NCBI RefSeq assembly: GCF_016905005.1
Contig: NZ_JADIKC010000002.1
Coordinates: 248,001-312,000 of the forward strand
Length of the DNA stretch: 64,000 nucleotides
DNA from: Dyella kyungheensis
Lineage (GTDB): Bacteria; Pseudomonadota; Gammaproteobacteria; Xanthomonadales; Rhodanobacteraceae
Reading direction: 5' to 3'
Part shown: in pieces, positions 7,294-15,032 of the stretch
Layout of the letters: each line of letters opens with the position of its first letter
How positions within the stretch are numbered: the first letter of the stretch is position 1
The notes under the pieces: model-generated
The model's database searches: none
Seen by the model: only the letters and a program-made list of their open reading frames with translations
Told to the model about the DNA's origin: nothing
Made by a program: the position numbers and the translations under genes

Positions 7294-8388
7294 ATGCGCA
7301 AGTTGATACTTGGTCTGTTCGGAATTCTCGCTGCCCACGCCGCGCTGGCGGCGCCGCAGTTGGACAAGCTCACGCTGCCGAAGGGATTCCATGTCGCCGT
7401 CTATTCCGACCAGGTGCCGAACGCGCGGGAAATCGCCCTGGGCGCCAAGGGCACCGTGTTCGTCGGCTCCAACAGCGCCGGCAAGGTCTACGCGCTCGCC
7501 GACAGCAAGGGCGACGGCCGCGCCGACAAGGTGCGCGTGATCGCCAGCGGCTTGAAGCTGCCGGTGGGCGTGGCGTTCAAGAACGGCGACCTGTACATCT
7601 CCGCCGTGAGCAAGATCCTGGTGCTGCGCGACATCGAGAACCATCTCGACGACCCGCCGAAGCCCGATGTGATCTACGACAAGTTTCCCACCGAAACGCA
7701 CCACGGTTGGAAATTCATCGCATTCGGACCCGACGGCAAGCTCTACGTGCCGATCGGCGCACCGTGCAACATCTGCGACAAAGACCAGGACTACGCCAAG
7801 ATCACGCGCATGAACGCCGATGGCAGCGGCCTGGAAGATGTCGCCTTCGGCGTTCGCAACACCGTCGGCTTCGACTGGCAGCCCAAGAGCAAGCAGCTGT
7901 GGTTCACCGACAACGGCCGCGACCTGATGGGCGACGACATGCCCAGCGACGAGTTGAATCGTCTCACGCGCGTGGGCGAGCACTTCGGTTATCCCTATTG
8001 CCATCAGGGCGACACGCTCGATCCGGAATTCGGCCAGGGCAAGAATTGCAAAGACTACACGCCGCCGGTGTACAAGCTGGGCAACCACGTCGCCGCGCTG
8101 GGTCTGCGCTTCTACGAAGGTTCGCAGTTCCCGGCCAACTACCATGGTGCGATCATCCTTGCCGAACACGGTTCGTGGAATCGCAGCAAGAAATCCGGCT
8201 ATCGCGTGATGAGCGTGCATCTCAACGGCGACAAGGTCGTCGCCTACGAACCGCTGCTGGAGGGATTCCAGCAGGACGAGAAGGCCTGGGGCCGTCCCGC
8301 CGACGTGCAGCCGCTGCCCGATGGCAGCCTGCTGGTGAGCGACGACCTGGCCGGCGCGGTCTACCGCGTGACCTATCAAAAACCCTGA
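7294..8388 (+). CDS. PQQ-dependent sugar dehydrogenase (sorbosone dehydrogenase family), exported
   Basis: A 364-residue beta-propeller protein with a signal peptide (residues 1-20, HAALA-AP). Family features are LPKGFHVAVYSDQVPNAREI, the active-site ETHHGWKFIAFGPDGKLYV, PIGAPCNICD, a GVRNTVGFDW strand and AEHGSWNRS. Relatives oxidise aldoses or sorbosone in the periplasm with PQQ; PQQ use is inferred from family. ATG 7294 is preferred over GTG 7285 because GGAG (7282-7285) lies 8 bases upstream and the signal peptide starts there. It is followed closely by a YbhB-type gene. Confidence 0.87.
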   Translation: MRKLILGLFGILAAHAALAAPQLDKLTLPKGFHVAVYSDQVPNAREIALGAKGTVFVGSNSAGKVYALADSKGDGRADKVRVIASGLKLPVGVAFKNGDLYISAVSKILVLRDIENHLDDPPKPDVIYDKFPTETHHGWKFIAFGPDGKLYVPIGAPCNICDKDQDYAKITRMNADGSGLEDVAFGVRNTVGFDWQPKSKQLWFTDNGRDLMGDDMPSDELNRLTRVGEHFGYPYCHQGDTLDPEFGQGKNCKDYTPPVYKLGNHVAALGLRFYEGSQFPANYHGAIILAEHGSWNRSKKSGYRVMSVHLNGDKVVAYEPLLEGFQQDEKAWGRPADVQPLPDGSLLVSDDLAGAVYRVTYQKP

Positions 8389-8431
8389 GGCGGCGCCATT
8401 GCGGCGACGCCATGCTGATCGGAGAACGACC

Positions 8432-9052
8432 TTGCAACTGCGCAGCGATAGTTTCGAACACGGCCAGGCGATGCCTGTGCGACTGGCCTTCGGCAAGAAG
8501 GGCGAGCCTTTCGCGTTGTCGGACAACCTCAGTCCGCATCTGGCGTGGAAAGACGCGCCGCACGCCACGCGCTCGTTCGTGCTCGCCGTTTTCGATTTCG
8601 ACGTGCCCAGCAAGCCGGACGACGTGAACAAGGAAGGCCGCACCGTGCCCGCCGATCTGCCGCGCGTGGAATTCGTGCATTGGCTGATGGCCAATATCCC
8701 GGTGGAATGCGGCGAACTGGCCGAAGGCGCGTGCAGCGACGGCATCGTGGCGCGCGGCAAGCGTGCACCGTACGGCCCGCCGGGCAGCGTGCAGGGCTTG
8801 AACGATTACACCGGCTGGTTCGCCGGCGATGCCGACATGCGTGGCGAATACCTCGGCTATGACGGTCCGTGCCCGCCGTGGAACGATTCCATCGTGCACC
8901 ACTACCACTTCCGCCTCTACGCGCTGGACGTGGAAAGCCTGAAGCTTGCCGATGGTTTCACCGTGAGCGCATTGCGCGCCGCGATGGACGGCCATGTGCT
9001 GGCCGAGGCGGAGATCATGGGCACCTATACGATCAATCCCGCAGCGACCTGA
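8432..9052 (+). CDS. YbhB/YbcL family Raf-kinase-inhibitor-like protein
   Basis: A 206-residue PEBP-fold protein. Conserved elements are DNLSPHLAWKDAPHATRSFVL, the anion-site region DFDVP, VEFVHWLMANIP, YTGWF and a HHYHFRLYALD strand near the C-terminus. The bacterial function is not established. I place the start at TTG 8432 because GGAG (8421-8424) lies 7 bases upstream and homology begins at QLRSDSF; another TTG at 8399 is possible but has no ribosome-binding site. It sits 43 bp after the sugar-dehydrogenase gene, probably in the same transcript. Confidence 0.87.
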   Translation: MQLRSDSFEHGQAMPVRLAFGKKGEPFALSDNLSPHLAWKDAPHATRSFVLAVFDFDVPSKPDDVNKEGRTVPADLPRVEFVHWLMANIPVECGELAEGACSDGIVARGKRAPYGPPGSVQGLNDYTGWFAGDADMRGEYLGYDGPCPPWNDSIVHHYHFRLYALDVESLKLADGFTVSALRAAMDGHVLAEAEIMGTYTINPAAT

Positions 9053-9182
9053 ACGCCGCAATCGCGAGCGTGAACGGTGACCAAAGACCGACCGGGGCTG
9101 AGGTCATTTTCACACCCGCAAGGCATGGGCTGTGGGTGAATGGCGGTCAGGACGATGTCATGTCCGCTGAGAGGATCGACCC

Positions 9183-9338
9183 ATGCTTCACTACGCCCTG
9201 GTATTTCTGGTCATCGCCATCATTGCTGCCGTGTTCGGTTTCACTGGCATCGCCGGTACCGCTGCCAGTATTGCGAAGATCTTGTTTATCGTGTTCCTGA
9301 TCCTGGCCGTCATCGCCTTCTTCAGGCGCGCGAGCTGA
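9183..9338 (+). CDS. DUF1328 (YtjA-like) small membrane protein
   Basis: A 51-residue protein made of two hydrophobic segments joined by a glycine/alanine turn ([20 protein letters not shown], then [18 protein letters not shown]) and ending in a basic RRAS tail. This is the standard DUF1328/YtjA architecture, an inner-membrane protein often induced in stationary phase or by osmotic stress. A GAGAGG ribosome-binding site lies 7 bases before the ATG. It heads a run of small stress/membrane genes and is followed by a terminator-like hairpin. Confidence 0.88.
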   Translation: MLHYALVFLVIAIIAAVFGFTGIAGTAASIAKILFIVFLILAVIAFFRRAS

Positions 9339-9348
9339 AAGCAACGGC

Positions 9349-9379
9349 GCATCGGGGCGTGTTCGCCCCGATGCGTTTT
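9349..9379 (+). terminator. Terminator after the DUF1328 gene
   Basis: A perfect 11-bp stem, GCATCGGGGCG (9349-9359) with CGCCCCGATGC (9364-9374), has the loop TGTT and is followed by GTTTT. It lies 10 bp after the stop and separates the DUF1328 gene from the YqjD-like operon. Confidence 0.75.
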
Positions 9380-9426
9380 GCGGGACCGGTCACGACCATT
9401 GCATGTCCGCTTCAACGGAGAACGTC

Positions 9427-9792
9427 ATGAACAAGCAAGTCCAGGCGCATGAAGAAAACACGGCTGCCGAGCGCATCGAAGAACGTGCCGAGCGCATCAA
9501 GCAGGCCACCACCAGCGCCGTGACGAATACCAAGGAAGCCGTCGATCGCGCGGCCGACAAGGTCGAGGAAGGCCTGCACCGTGCCACCGACAAGGCGGCC
9601 GACACCGCCACGCGAGCCACCGAAAAAGCCGGCGAATACCGCCAGCGCGGCCGCGAGGCCTATGACGAAGCCGTGGACCGGGCCGACGAATGGCTGGAAG
9701 TCGCACGTGACTACGTGCGCGAGAAGCCCGTGCAGTCCGTGGCCATCGCCCTTGGCGCCGGCTGGCTGCTTGGCCGCATACTCCGCCGATAA
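9427..9792 (+). CDS. YqjD/ElaB (DUF883)-like membrane-anchored stress protein
   Basis: A 121-residue protein. Residues ~1-95 are almost pure charged amphipathic helix (EERAERIKQATTSAVTNTKE and similar heptads), and the C-terminus is a short glycine-containing membrane segment (SVAIALGAGWLLGRILRR). This matches YqjD/ElaB, whose E. coli members are tail-anchored, RpoS-dependent and bind ribosomes. Start ATG 9427 has GGAG at 9417-9420; the upstream ATG 9403 lacks one. It is the first gene of a tight group with the YqjE-like gene and two further genes. Confidence 0.83.
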   Translation: MNKQVQAHEENTAAERIEERAERIKQATTSAVTNTKEAVDRAADKVEEGLHRATDKAADTATRATEKAGEYRQRGREAYDEAVDRADEWLEVARDYVREKPVQSVAIALGAGWLLGRILRR

Positions 9793-9813
9793 TCGATAAC
9801 CCGAGGACAGGGG

Positions 9814-10278
9814 ATGGACCAGACCGGACGCGACGACGCGCCCGCCTCGCCCGACGAGACGCCACCTCCTGCGCCGCCGGGCCTGCTGGATGACATCGGC
9901 CGTCTCGGCCGCGCTTTCCGCAAACTGTTCGGCGCACAACTGACGCTGCTGACCGCCGAACTGGGACTGGCGCGCGCCGCCGTCCACTGGCTGTTGATTG
10001 CCGGCCTGACCGCTACCGTGGCGGCCGTCGGGCTGGGTTTGACCCTGCTGGGTTTGACGGGCTGGCTGCTGGCGCAGTGGTTCGGCTCGTGGGCCTGGGC
10101 GCTGGCGGCGCTGTCGCTGGTGGAACTGCTGTTCCTGGCCGGTGCCATGCTGCTGTTCCGCCGCTGCATGCACTGGATGACGTTGCCGGCGACGCGGGGC
10201 GAATGGAATGCGATGATGCATGAGGTCATGCATCGCCCCGATCCGCCGGGCGACATCCGCCGGGAGGACGTGCCGTGA
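9814..10278 (+). CDS. YqjE-like / phage-holin-superfamily membrane protein
   Basis: A 154-residue protein with a proline-rich N-terminus, an amphipathic helix (LLDDIGRLGRAFRKLFGAQLTLLTAELGLA) and two adjacent membrane segments (about residues 48-75 and 84-112). This is the arrangement of YqjE/DUF1469 proteins, which annotation pipelines call phage holin family; there is no phage context here. It follows the YqjD-like gene by 21 bp and overlaps the next small gene by 4 bp (GTGA), so it is co-translated with it. Confidence 0.8.
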   Translation: MDQTGRDDAPASPDETPPPAPPGLLDDIGRLGRAFRKLFGAQLTLLTAELGLARAAVHWLLIAGLTATVAAVGLGLTLLGLTGWLLAQWFGSWAWALAALSLVELLFLAGAMLLFRRCMHWMTLPATRGEWNAMMHEVMHRPDPPGDIRREDVP

Positions 10279-10586
10279 GCCTCATCAAGCAAATGCATGC
10301 GGTGCGCGACGCGAAAGACCGCGCAAAGGATGCTCGCGCGGCCGTGGCCGAACCGGCCCAGGCGCTGCTGCTGCGCGGACAGCGTCATCCGCTCACCACC
10401 GTGGGCATGGCGGCGGGCGCCGGCTTCGTGCTGGGCAAGCTCAACGTGCATCCGCTGCGCGTGCCGGGGCTGGGCGCCTTGCTCAGCGGCACCGCCGCGG
10501 AAGTGGTGGGCCAGGCGATGCGGCTGGTTGCCGAGTTCTCGCAGCACGGCGACGGTTACGCACCGGACACCAGCGACTTCACATGA
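10275..10586 (+). CDS. Small protein of the YqjD-YqjE-type cluster (function unknown)
   Basis: A 103-residue protein with GTG start 10275 inside the preceding stop (GTGA). It has a charged N-terminal helix (HAVRDAKDRAKDARAAVAE), then a moderately hydrophobic glycine-rich middle (PLTTVGMAAGAGFVLGKL) like the C-terminal anchor of YqjD proteins, then LRVPGLGALLSGTAAEVVGQ. It occupies the position of YqjK in the enterobacterial yqjCDEK cluster, but I cannot show homology. Its stop overlaps the start of the transporter gene. Confidence 0.7.
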   Translation: MSLIKQMHAVRDAKDRAKDARAAVAEPAQALLLRGQRHPLTTVGMAAGAGFVLGKLNVHPLRVPGLGALLSGTAAEVVGQAMRLVAEFSQHGDGYAPDTSDFT

Positions 10587-11749
10587 ACACGCCGACGTCA
10601 CCACCCCCGTCTGTTGCCGAAGGTGACGCGGCGCAGACAGCGGTACCCATCGAAGCGATGGTGCCCAGCCGCGAACCGCGTGTGGCCCTGATGCATGTGC
10701 AGCGCACGCAGAGCGCGCGGCGTCACCTGCGCGGCATTCGCGTCGTGCTCAACATCTTCCTGGCGTTGGCGTTGGCGTACACGCTGACCATCACCAAGCA
10801 GCTGCTGATACCGCTGGTGCTCGCTTCGTTCATTGGCCTGGCGCTCAATCCCATCGTGGCGCGCTGCTCGCGCATCGGCATTCCGCGTTGGCTGGCGGCC
10901 AGCGTGCTGATGATCGGCCTGATGACGGCCATTGGCGCCGGCGTCGGGGCGCTGACCCAGCCGGCGCTGGGATGGGTGCATGAAGCGCCCACGGCCATCC
11001 GCAGCTTCATTCCGAAGTTGCGCAACATCACCCAGCCGCTGGAAGCGGCCAACCGGGCCACGCAGGGCCTCACCGGACCGACCCGGGTGCAGGGATCGGC
11101 ACAGTCGCCGCTGTCGATCACCGTGTGGGACGTGGTGTCCACCACGCCCAAGGTGCTGGCGGGCGTGCTTACCGTGGTGCTGCTGGTGTTCTTCTTCCTC
11201 GTCTATGGCGACTTGATGCTGCGGCGACTGGTCGAGGCCTCGCCCAGCTTCGGCTACAAACGGCATGCCGTGCATGTGGTGCGCGGCATCCAGTACGAGG
11301 TTTCGCGCTACATCCTCACCGCCTCGCTGATCAACGTCGGCCTCGGCGGCGTCACCGCCGGCATGTTGTGGCTTTACCACATGCCCGATCCGCTGCTGTG
11401 GGGCACGGTGGCCATGCTGGCCAACTTCATTCCCTACGTGGGCGCCATCAGCACCACCGCCGTGCTGGCGGTGGTGGGCCTGCTCAACTTCGACCAGCCC
11501 AGCGCGGCCTTGCTGCCGGCGCTCACCTTTGCGGGCATCACGGCGTTCGAAGGCAATGTGGTCACGCCGTTGATCCAGGGCCATCGCATGCGCCTGAGCC
11601 CCATCGCGATCCTGCTGTGGCTGCTGGTATGGGGCTGGTTGTGGGGCATTCCTGGCGCCCTGCTCGCCGTGCCGATGCTCACCAGCGCCAAGCTGGTGGC
11701 CGAACGCGTGCGCGGATGGCGCTGGTTTGCGCGCATGGTGCAGCGTTGA
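10583..11749 (+). CDS. AI-2E family (PerM-like) transporter
   Basis: A 388-residue polytopic inner-membrane protein. An N-terminal cytoplasmic tail (~50 residues) precedes two membrane hairpins (LNIFLALALAYTLTITKQ..., WLAASVLMIGLMTAIGAG), a soluble loop, then the conserved C-terminal bundle with GGVTAGMLWLYHMPDPLLWG, NFIPYVGAI and the P-L-I-Q-G-H motif near LSPIAIL. The family (PF01594) includes putative AI-2 exporters and Na+/H+ antiporters; the substrate is unknown here. Start ATG 10583 overlaps the previous stop (ATGA), so it belongs to the same operon. Confidence 0.88.
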   Translation: MNTPTSPPPSVAEGDAAQTAVPIEAMVPSREPRVALMHVQRTQSARRHLRGIRVVLNIFLALALAYTLTITKQLLIPLVLASFIGLALNPIVARCSRIGIPRWLAASVLMIGLMTAIGAGVGALTQPALGWVHEAPTAIRSFIPKLRNITQPLEAANRATQGLTGPTRVQGSAQSPLSITVWDVVSTTPKVLAGVLTVVLLVFFFLVYGDLMLRRLVEASPSFGYKRHAVHVVRGIQYEVSRYILTASLINVGLGGVTAGMLWLYHMPDPLLWGTVAMLANFIPYVGAISTTAVLAVVGLLNFDQPSAALLPALTFAGITAFEGNVVTPLIQGHRMRLSPIAILLWLLVWGWLWGIPGALLAVPMLTSAKLVAERVRGWRWFARMVQR

Positions 11750-12210
11750 GTCGATCGCCGTTGGTCATCCGCGAGGTGACCGAGCACGATTTCCTTGCGT
11801 GGAAGCCCTTATGGGACGGCTACAACGCGTTCTATGGCCGCAGCGGCGCAACCGCGCTGCCGGATGAGGTCATTCTTTCCGCGTGGTCGCGCTTTCTCGA
11901 TCCCGCCGAACCGATGCATGCGCTGGTCGCCGAAAGCGACGGCCAACTGCTTGGCCTGACCCATTATCTGTTTCACCGCAGCACCATCAGCATCGCCAAC
12001 AGCTGCTACCTGCAGGATCTCTTCACCGTGGCGCAGGCGCGCGGCCTGGGTGTGGGCCGCGCATTGATCGAAGCGGTGTATGCGAAGGCGCGCCAGGCCG
12101 GCGCGTCGCGCGTGTATTGGCAGACCCATGAAACCAATACCACCGCGATGAAGCTTTACGACCACCTAGCCGAGAAGTCAGGGTTTATTGTCTATCGCAA
12201 GCCGTTGTAG
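11746..12210 (+). CDS. GNAT family N-acetyltransferase
   Basis: A ~154-residue GNAT. Typical features are VIREVTEHDFLAWKPLWDGY at the start, the acetyl-CoA loop in ARGLGVGRALIEAV (motif A) and a C-terminal NTTAMKLYDHLAEKSGFIVY. The substrate is unknown. TTG 11746 overlapping the transporter stop (TTGA) is the likely start by coupling; GTG 11776 is an alternative. It is the last gene of the stress/membrane group. Confidence 0.85.
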   Translation: MSRSPLVIREVTEHDFLAWKPLWDGYNAFYGRSGATALPDEVILSAWSRFLDPAEPMHALVAESDGQLLGLTHYLFHRSTISIANSCYLQDLFTVAQARGLGVGRALIEAVYAKARQAGASRVYWQTHETNTTAMKLYDHLAEKSGFIVYRKPL

Positions 12211-12245
12211 CGTCGCCTCAACGACATTTCCCGATGGGTGAGCTC

Positions 12246-13163
12246 ATGCGGCCTGCATGGACGGTGCGGATCGGCGCCATGGCGCTGCTGCTTGCGAGTG
12301 GTTGTACCGCTGCATGTGCGGCTGGCGCGTCGCCGCTTTGTGCAGTCGGCACGCGCGACCATCCCACCATCACGCGAACGACGCTGGCCGGCGTGCCAGC
12401 CATCCTGCGCATACCGCCGCATATCGGAAAGCCGCCGGTCATCCTTTGGCACGGCTTCGGTCCACCGGCCAGCGAGGGCGCGATGATGGAAGCGCTGCCG
12501 CTCGACGACGTCGACGCGGTGAAAGTCTACCTCGGCCTGCCGCTGTTCGGCGCCCGCGCGCCGGCGGGCGGCAACAAGGAACTGGCGCGGCGCCAGAGCG
12601 AAGACGTGGGACTGGAGCTGTTCAAGCCGGTCGTGGCGGGCGCGGCCGATGAGCTGCCGGCCGTGGTGGAAGCGCTGCGCACGAACGCCTGCATGCAACG
12701 GGACGGCGCCATCGAGCTGGTGGGATTCTCGGCGGGCGGTGCGGCGGCGCTTTACGCGTTGTCGCAAGACAAGGTGAAGATCGATGCGGCCGTGCTGATC
12801 AATGCATCCACCGGCTTGAGCGCCTCGGTGCAAGCCTACGAGCAGGCGACCAAGCAGACGTATGCGTGGTCGCCTGCTTCGCGCGAACTGGCGCGGCGGA
12901 CGGATGCCATCGCGCACACCGCCGATATCGCCAGGCACCATCCGGCACTGTTGTTCCTGCAGGGCAGCAACGATTCGGTGATCGACTCGCATGTCGCATC
13001 CGAGCTGTACGAAGGCCTGCGACCGCTCTACCGCAAGCAGGCCTCGCGCTTGCAGCTTCGGCAACTGCCCGACATGTCCCACCAGTGGGCGGCGGACGCC
13101 TCATCGCTTGCGGGCGTGCGTCGTGCCGTTGGCGCGTGGCTCGGAGCGGCATCGACTCAATGA
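12246..13163 (+). CDS. Exported alpha/beta hydrolase (possible lipoprotein)
   Basis: A 305-residue protein with an N-terminal hydrophobic signal ending in LASGC, a plausible lipobox. The hydrolase core shows ILWHGFGPPASEGAMME (oxyanion strand), the nucleophile elbow GFSAGG and QGSNDSVID (acid); a late histidine in MSHQW could be the base. No substrate can be assigned. ATG 12234 is also in frame; I prefer 12246 because the signal peptide begins there and GGGTGAG lies just upstream. Its 3' end overlaps the convergent PD40 gene by 7 bp. Confidence 0.75.
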   Translation: MRPAWTVRIGAMALLLASGCTAACAAGASPLCAVGTRDHPTITRTTLAGVPAILRIPPHIGKPPVILWHGFGPPASEGAMMEALPLDDVDAVKVYLGLPLFGARAPAGGNKELARRQSEDVGLELFKPVVAGAADELPAVVEALRTNACMQRDGAIELVGFSAGGAAALYALSQDKVKIDAAVLINASTGLSASVQAYEQATKQTYAWSPASRELARRTDAIAHTADIARHHPALLFLQGSNDSVIDSHVASELYEGLRPLYRKQASRLQLRQLPDMSHQWAADASSLAGVRRAVGAWLGAASTQ

Positions 13164-14134
13164 TCGATGCCGTGTGCCTTCAGCACATCGCCGATATCGA
13201 ACAGCCAGAGGTTGCGCGAGCCATTGAGCGGTTCTTCCAGCCGGTGCTGCAGTGAGGCGATGTCATCCTGCGGCTTGGGAAACTGCACCGTGTTCTCGCG
13301 GCCGCTGGACACGTAAAGCTCGCCAAAGCGGCGACCCAGCGACGGCGCATTCTCCAGCGCGCTGCTGTTGATGTCGCCGGGCAAGTGGATCGGCTTGCTC
13401 CATTGACCGCCGGCCTCGCGGAACGCGATGTAGAGATCGGCACTGCCCAGCGAATCGCCTTCGTTGCCGGCATAGATCAGGAAGCGCTGGTCCGGGTCGA
13501 CGCAGGGGTCCATGCGGTTGTGATCGAGATCGCCCAGCGCCAACCGCTCCGGTTTCGCATAACCTTTGGCCGTGTGGTGCGCCACATAGATCTGGTACGC
13601 CTTGCCCGAATCGTCGCGATGCGCGGAGAAATAGATGTCGCCGTTGGACGCTACCGACGGGTTGTAGATCATCGCGCCATCATTGAGCGCACCGTCGACG
13701 TGCACTGGCTTGCCCCAGTGGCCGTCGCGCTGCTGCTCGACGTACCACAGGTTGGTGCCGGCGAAGGTCTGTCCGCCCATCTCTGCCATCACGGGCACAT
13801 CGCCATCGCGCAACGGACGGTTGGAGACGAAGTACAGCCGCTTTCCATCCGGCGAGAGGGCGGGCTCGGAATCGTGCCACTGGCCGGAGAACGAGACGAC
13901 CTGCGGCAGACTCCAGCGATCGCCCTGCCTGTGCGAGACCAGGATGGTGTCGTCTTTCTCGGCGAAATCCGAACGCATGAAGTACAGCGTGTTGCCGTCC
14001 GGCGTCACAGCCGCGGAGGTTTCCTGCAAGGCGGTGGAGATGACGCCCGGGCCTACCAGTTCGCCAGCGTTGACGCGGGCAGAGATCAACGCAAGCACCA
14101 CGGATGCGGCCAGCACGAACGACTTCGACGACAT
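13157..14134 (-). CDS. PD40-repeat (TolB-like beta-propeller) periplasmic protein, copy 1
   Basis: A 325-residue exported protein (signal peptide residues 1-23, VNA-GE) with repeated PD40 blades: VTPDGNTLYFMRSDF, LSPDGKRLYFVSNRPL, VASNGDIYFSAHRDD and VDPDQRFLIYAGNEGD. Such propellers are binding platforms; no enzymatic motif is visible. It is clearly paralogous to the protein at 16232-17200. It lies downstream of, and on the same strand as, the LytS/LytTR genes. GGAG lies 8 bases before the ATG, inside a small hairpin. Confidence 0.85.
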   Translation of the reverse strand: MSSKSFVLAASVVLALISARVNAGELVGPGVISTALQETSAAVTPDGNTLYFMRSDFAEKDDTILVSHRQGDRWSLPQVVSFSGQWHDSEPALSPDGKRLYFVSNRPLRDGDVPVMAEMGGQTFAGTNLWYVEQQRDGHWGKPVHVDGALNDGAMIYNPSVASNGDIYFSAHRDDSGKAYQIYVAHHTAKGYAKPERLALGDLDHNRMDPCVDPDQRFLIYAGNEGDSLGSADLYIAFREAGGQWSKPIHLPGDINSSALENAPSLGRRFGELYVSSGRENTVQFPKPQDDIASLQHRLEEPLNGSRNLWLFDIGDVLKAHGIDH

Positions 14135-14142
14135 GCACGAGG

Positions 14143-14174
14143 CTCCTTCAGGAGGGGGGACGGTAAGTCCCCCC
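14143..14174 (-). promoter_or_regulatory. Tandem hairpins in the leader of PD40 copy 1
   Basis: Reading towards the gene on the minus strand, a GGGGGGAC/GTCCCCCC hairpin (plus-strand 14154-14161 and 14167-14174, loop 5) is followed at once by CTCC-TGAA-GGAG (14143-14154). The second one pairs the Shine-Dalgarno GGAG of the PD40 gene. There is no T-run, so this is more likely a translational or mRNA-processing element than a terminator. Confidence 0.45.
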
Positions 14175-14264
14175 TAACCTGGAGCATCGATGACCACCGC
14201 GCAGCCGGTTTGTGATCGGCGGTGCCCGCGCGGTGACGAGCGGTCGTCACCGCAGCGCCGACGG

Positions 14265-15032
14265 TCAGGCCATGCCCAGCGCGCGGCGAGCATGCATGCG
14301 GAAGCGGCGGCTGAGGTTCAACCGCGTGCCATCGTGAAGCACTACTTCGGCGCTGCCCTGGAACAGCGGATGCACTTCGCGGATGCGTTCGACGTTCACC
14401 ACGATGCCGCGATGGATGCGCAGGAAACCGCCGGGATCGAGCGCCGCCAGCAGATGACGCAGCGATTCGCGATGCAGATAGGTCGCGCTGCCTGCGTGGA
14501 TGTGCACGTAGTTGCCATCCGCACGGATCCAGTCGATGTCGCTGGCGGCAATCACCCGGATGTGCTCGCCCTGTTGCACGCTCAGGCGTTGCAGGTAAGG
14601 CGAGGGCGGACTTGCCGGCGCGCTGCCTGCAGGAGAGGCGACGGGCGCGGCGTGCAGGCCTTGCCAGTGGCGCCTGACGCGCGCCATGGCCTGGTCGAAG
14701 CGTTCCTGGTCGATCGGCTTGAGCACGTAGTCGATCGCATTGGCGTCGAATGCGCGCAACGCGTGCTGGCCGAACGCGGTGGCGAACACCACCATGGGCG
14801 AGGTATCGCGCTTGAGCCCGTGCAGCAGCTTGAAGCCATCGATGCCGGGCATGCGGATGTCCAGGAACATCAGATCCGGCTCCAGTGCCTCGATGGCCAG
14901 CCGCGCTTCGCTCGCATTGCCGCATTCGCCGACGATCGCCACGTCGCTGTGCGAGGCCAACGCCTGGCGGATCGCCAGCCGCGCCAGCACTTCGTCGTCG
15001 ACCAGCAAGGTACGGATCGGTGGCGTGTTCAT
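14265..15032 (-). CDS. LytTR-family response regulator
   Basis: A 255-residue AlgR/LytR-type regulator. The receiver domain (residues ~6-120) has acidic pair VDDE, phospho-acceptor D58 in LMFLDIRMPG and a KPID switch lysine. A Pro/Ala-rich linker leads to a LytTR DNA-binding domain (~150-250: IDWIRADGNYVHIH, GGFLRIHRGIVVNVERI, LSRRFRMHAR). The start ATGA overlaps the histidine-kinase stop by 4 bp. LytTR regulators typically bind direct repeats about 21 bp apart; the flanking PD40 genes are natural target candidates. Confidence 0.94.
   Translation of the reverse strand: MNTPPIRTLLVDDEVLARLAIRQALASHSDVAIVGECGNASEARLAIEALEPDLMFLDIRMPGIDGFKLLHGLKRDTSPMVVFATAFGQHALRAFDANAIDYVLKPIDQERFDQAMARVRRHWQGLHAAPVASPAGSAPASPPSPYLQRLSVQQGEHIRVIAASDIDWIRADGNYVHIHAGSATYLHRESLRHLLAALDPGGFLRIHRGIVVNVERIREVHPLFQGSAEVVLHDGTRLNLSRRFRMHARRALGMA

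Noticed and set aside
9814..10278. Prophage holin
   Set aside because: Although such proteins are labelled phage holin family, no other phage gene is nearby and the context is the YqjD/YqjE stress cluster.
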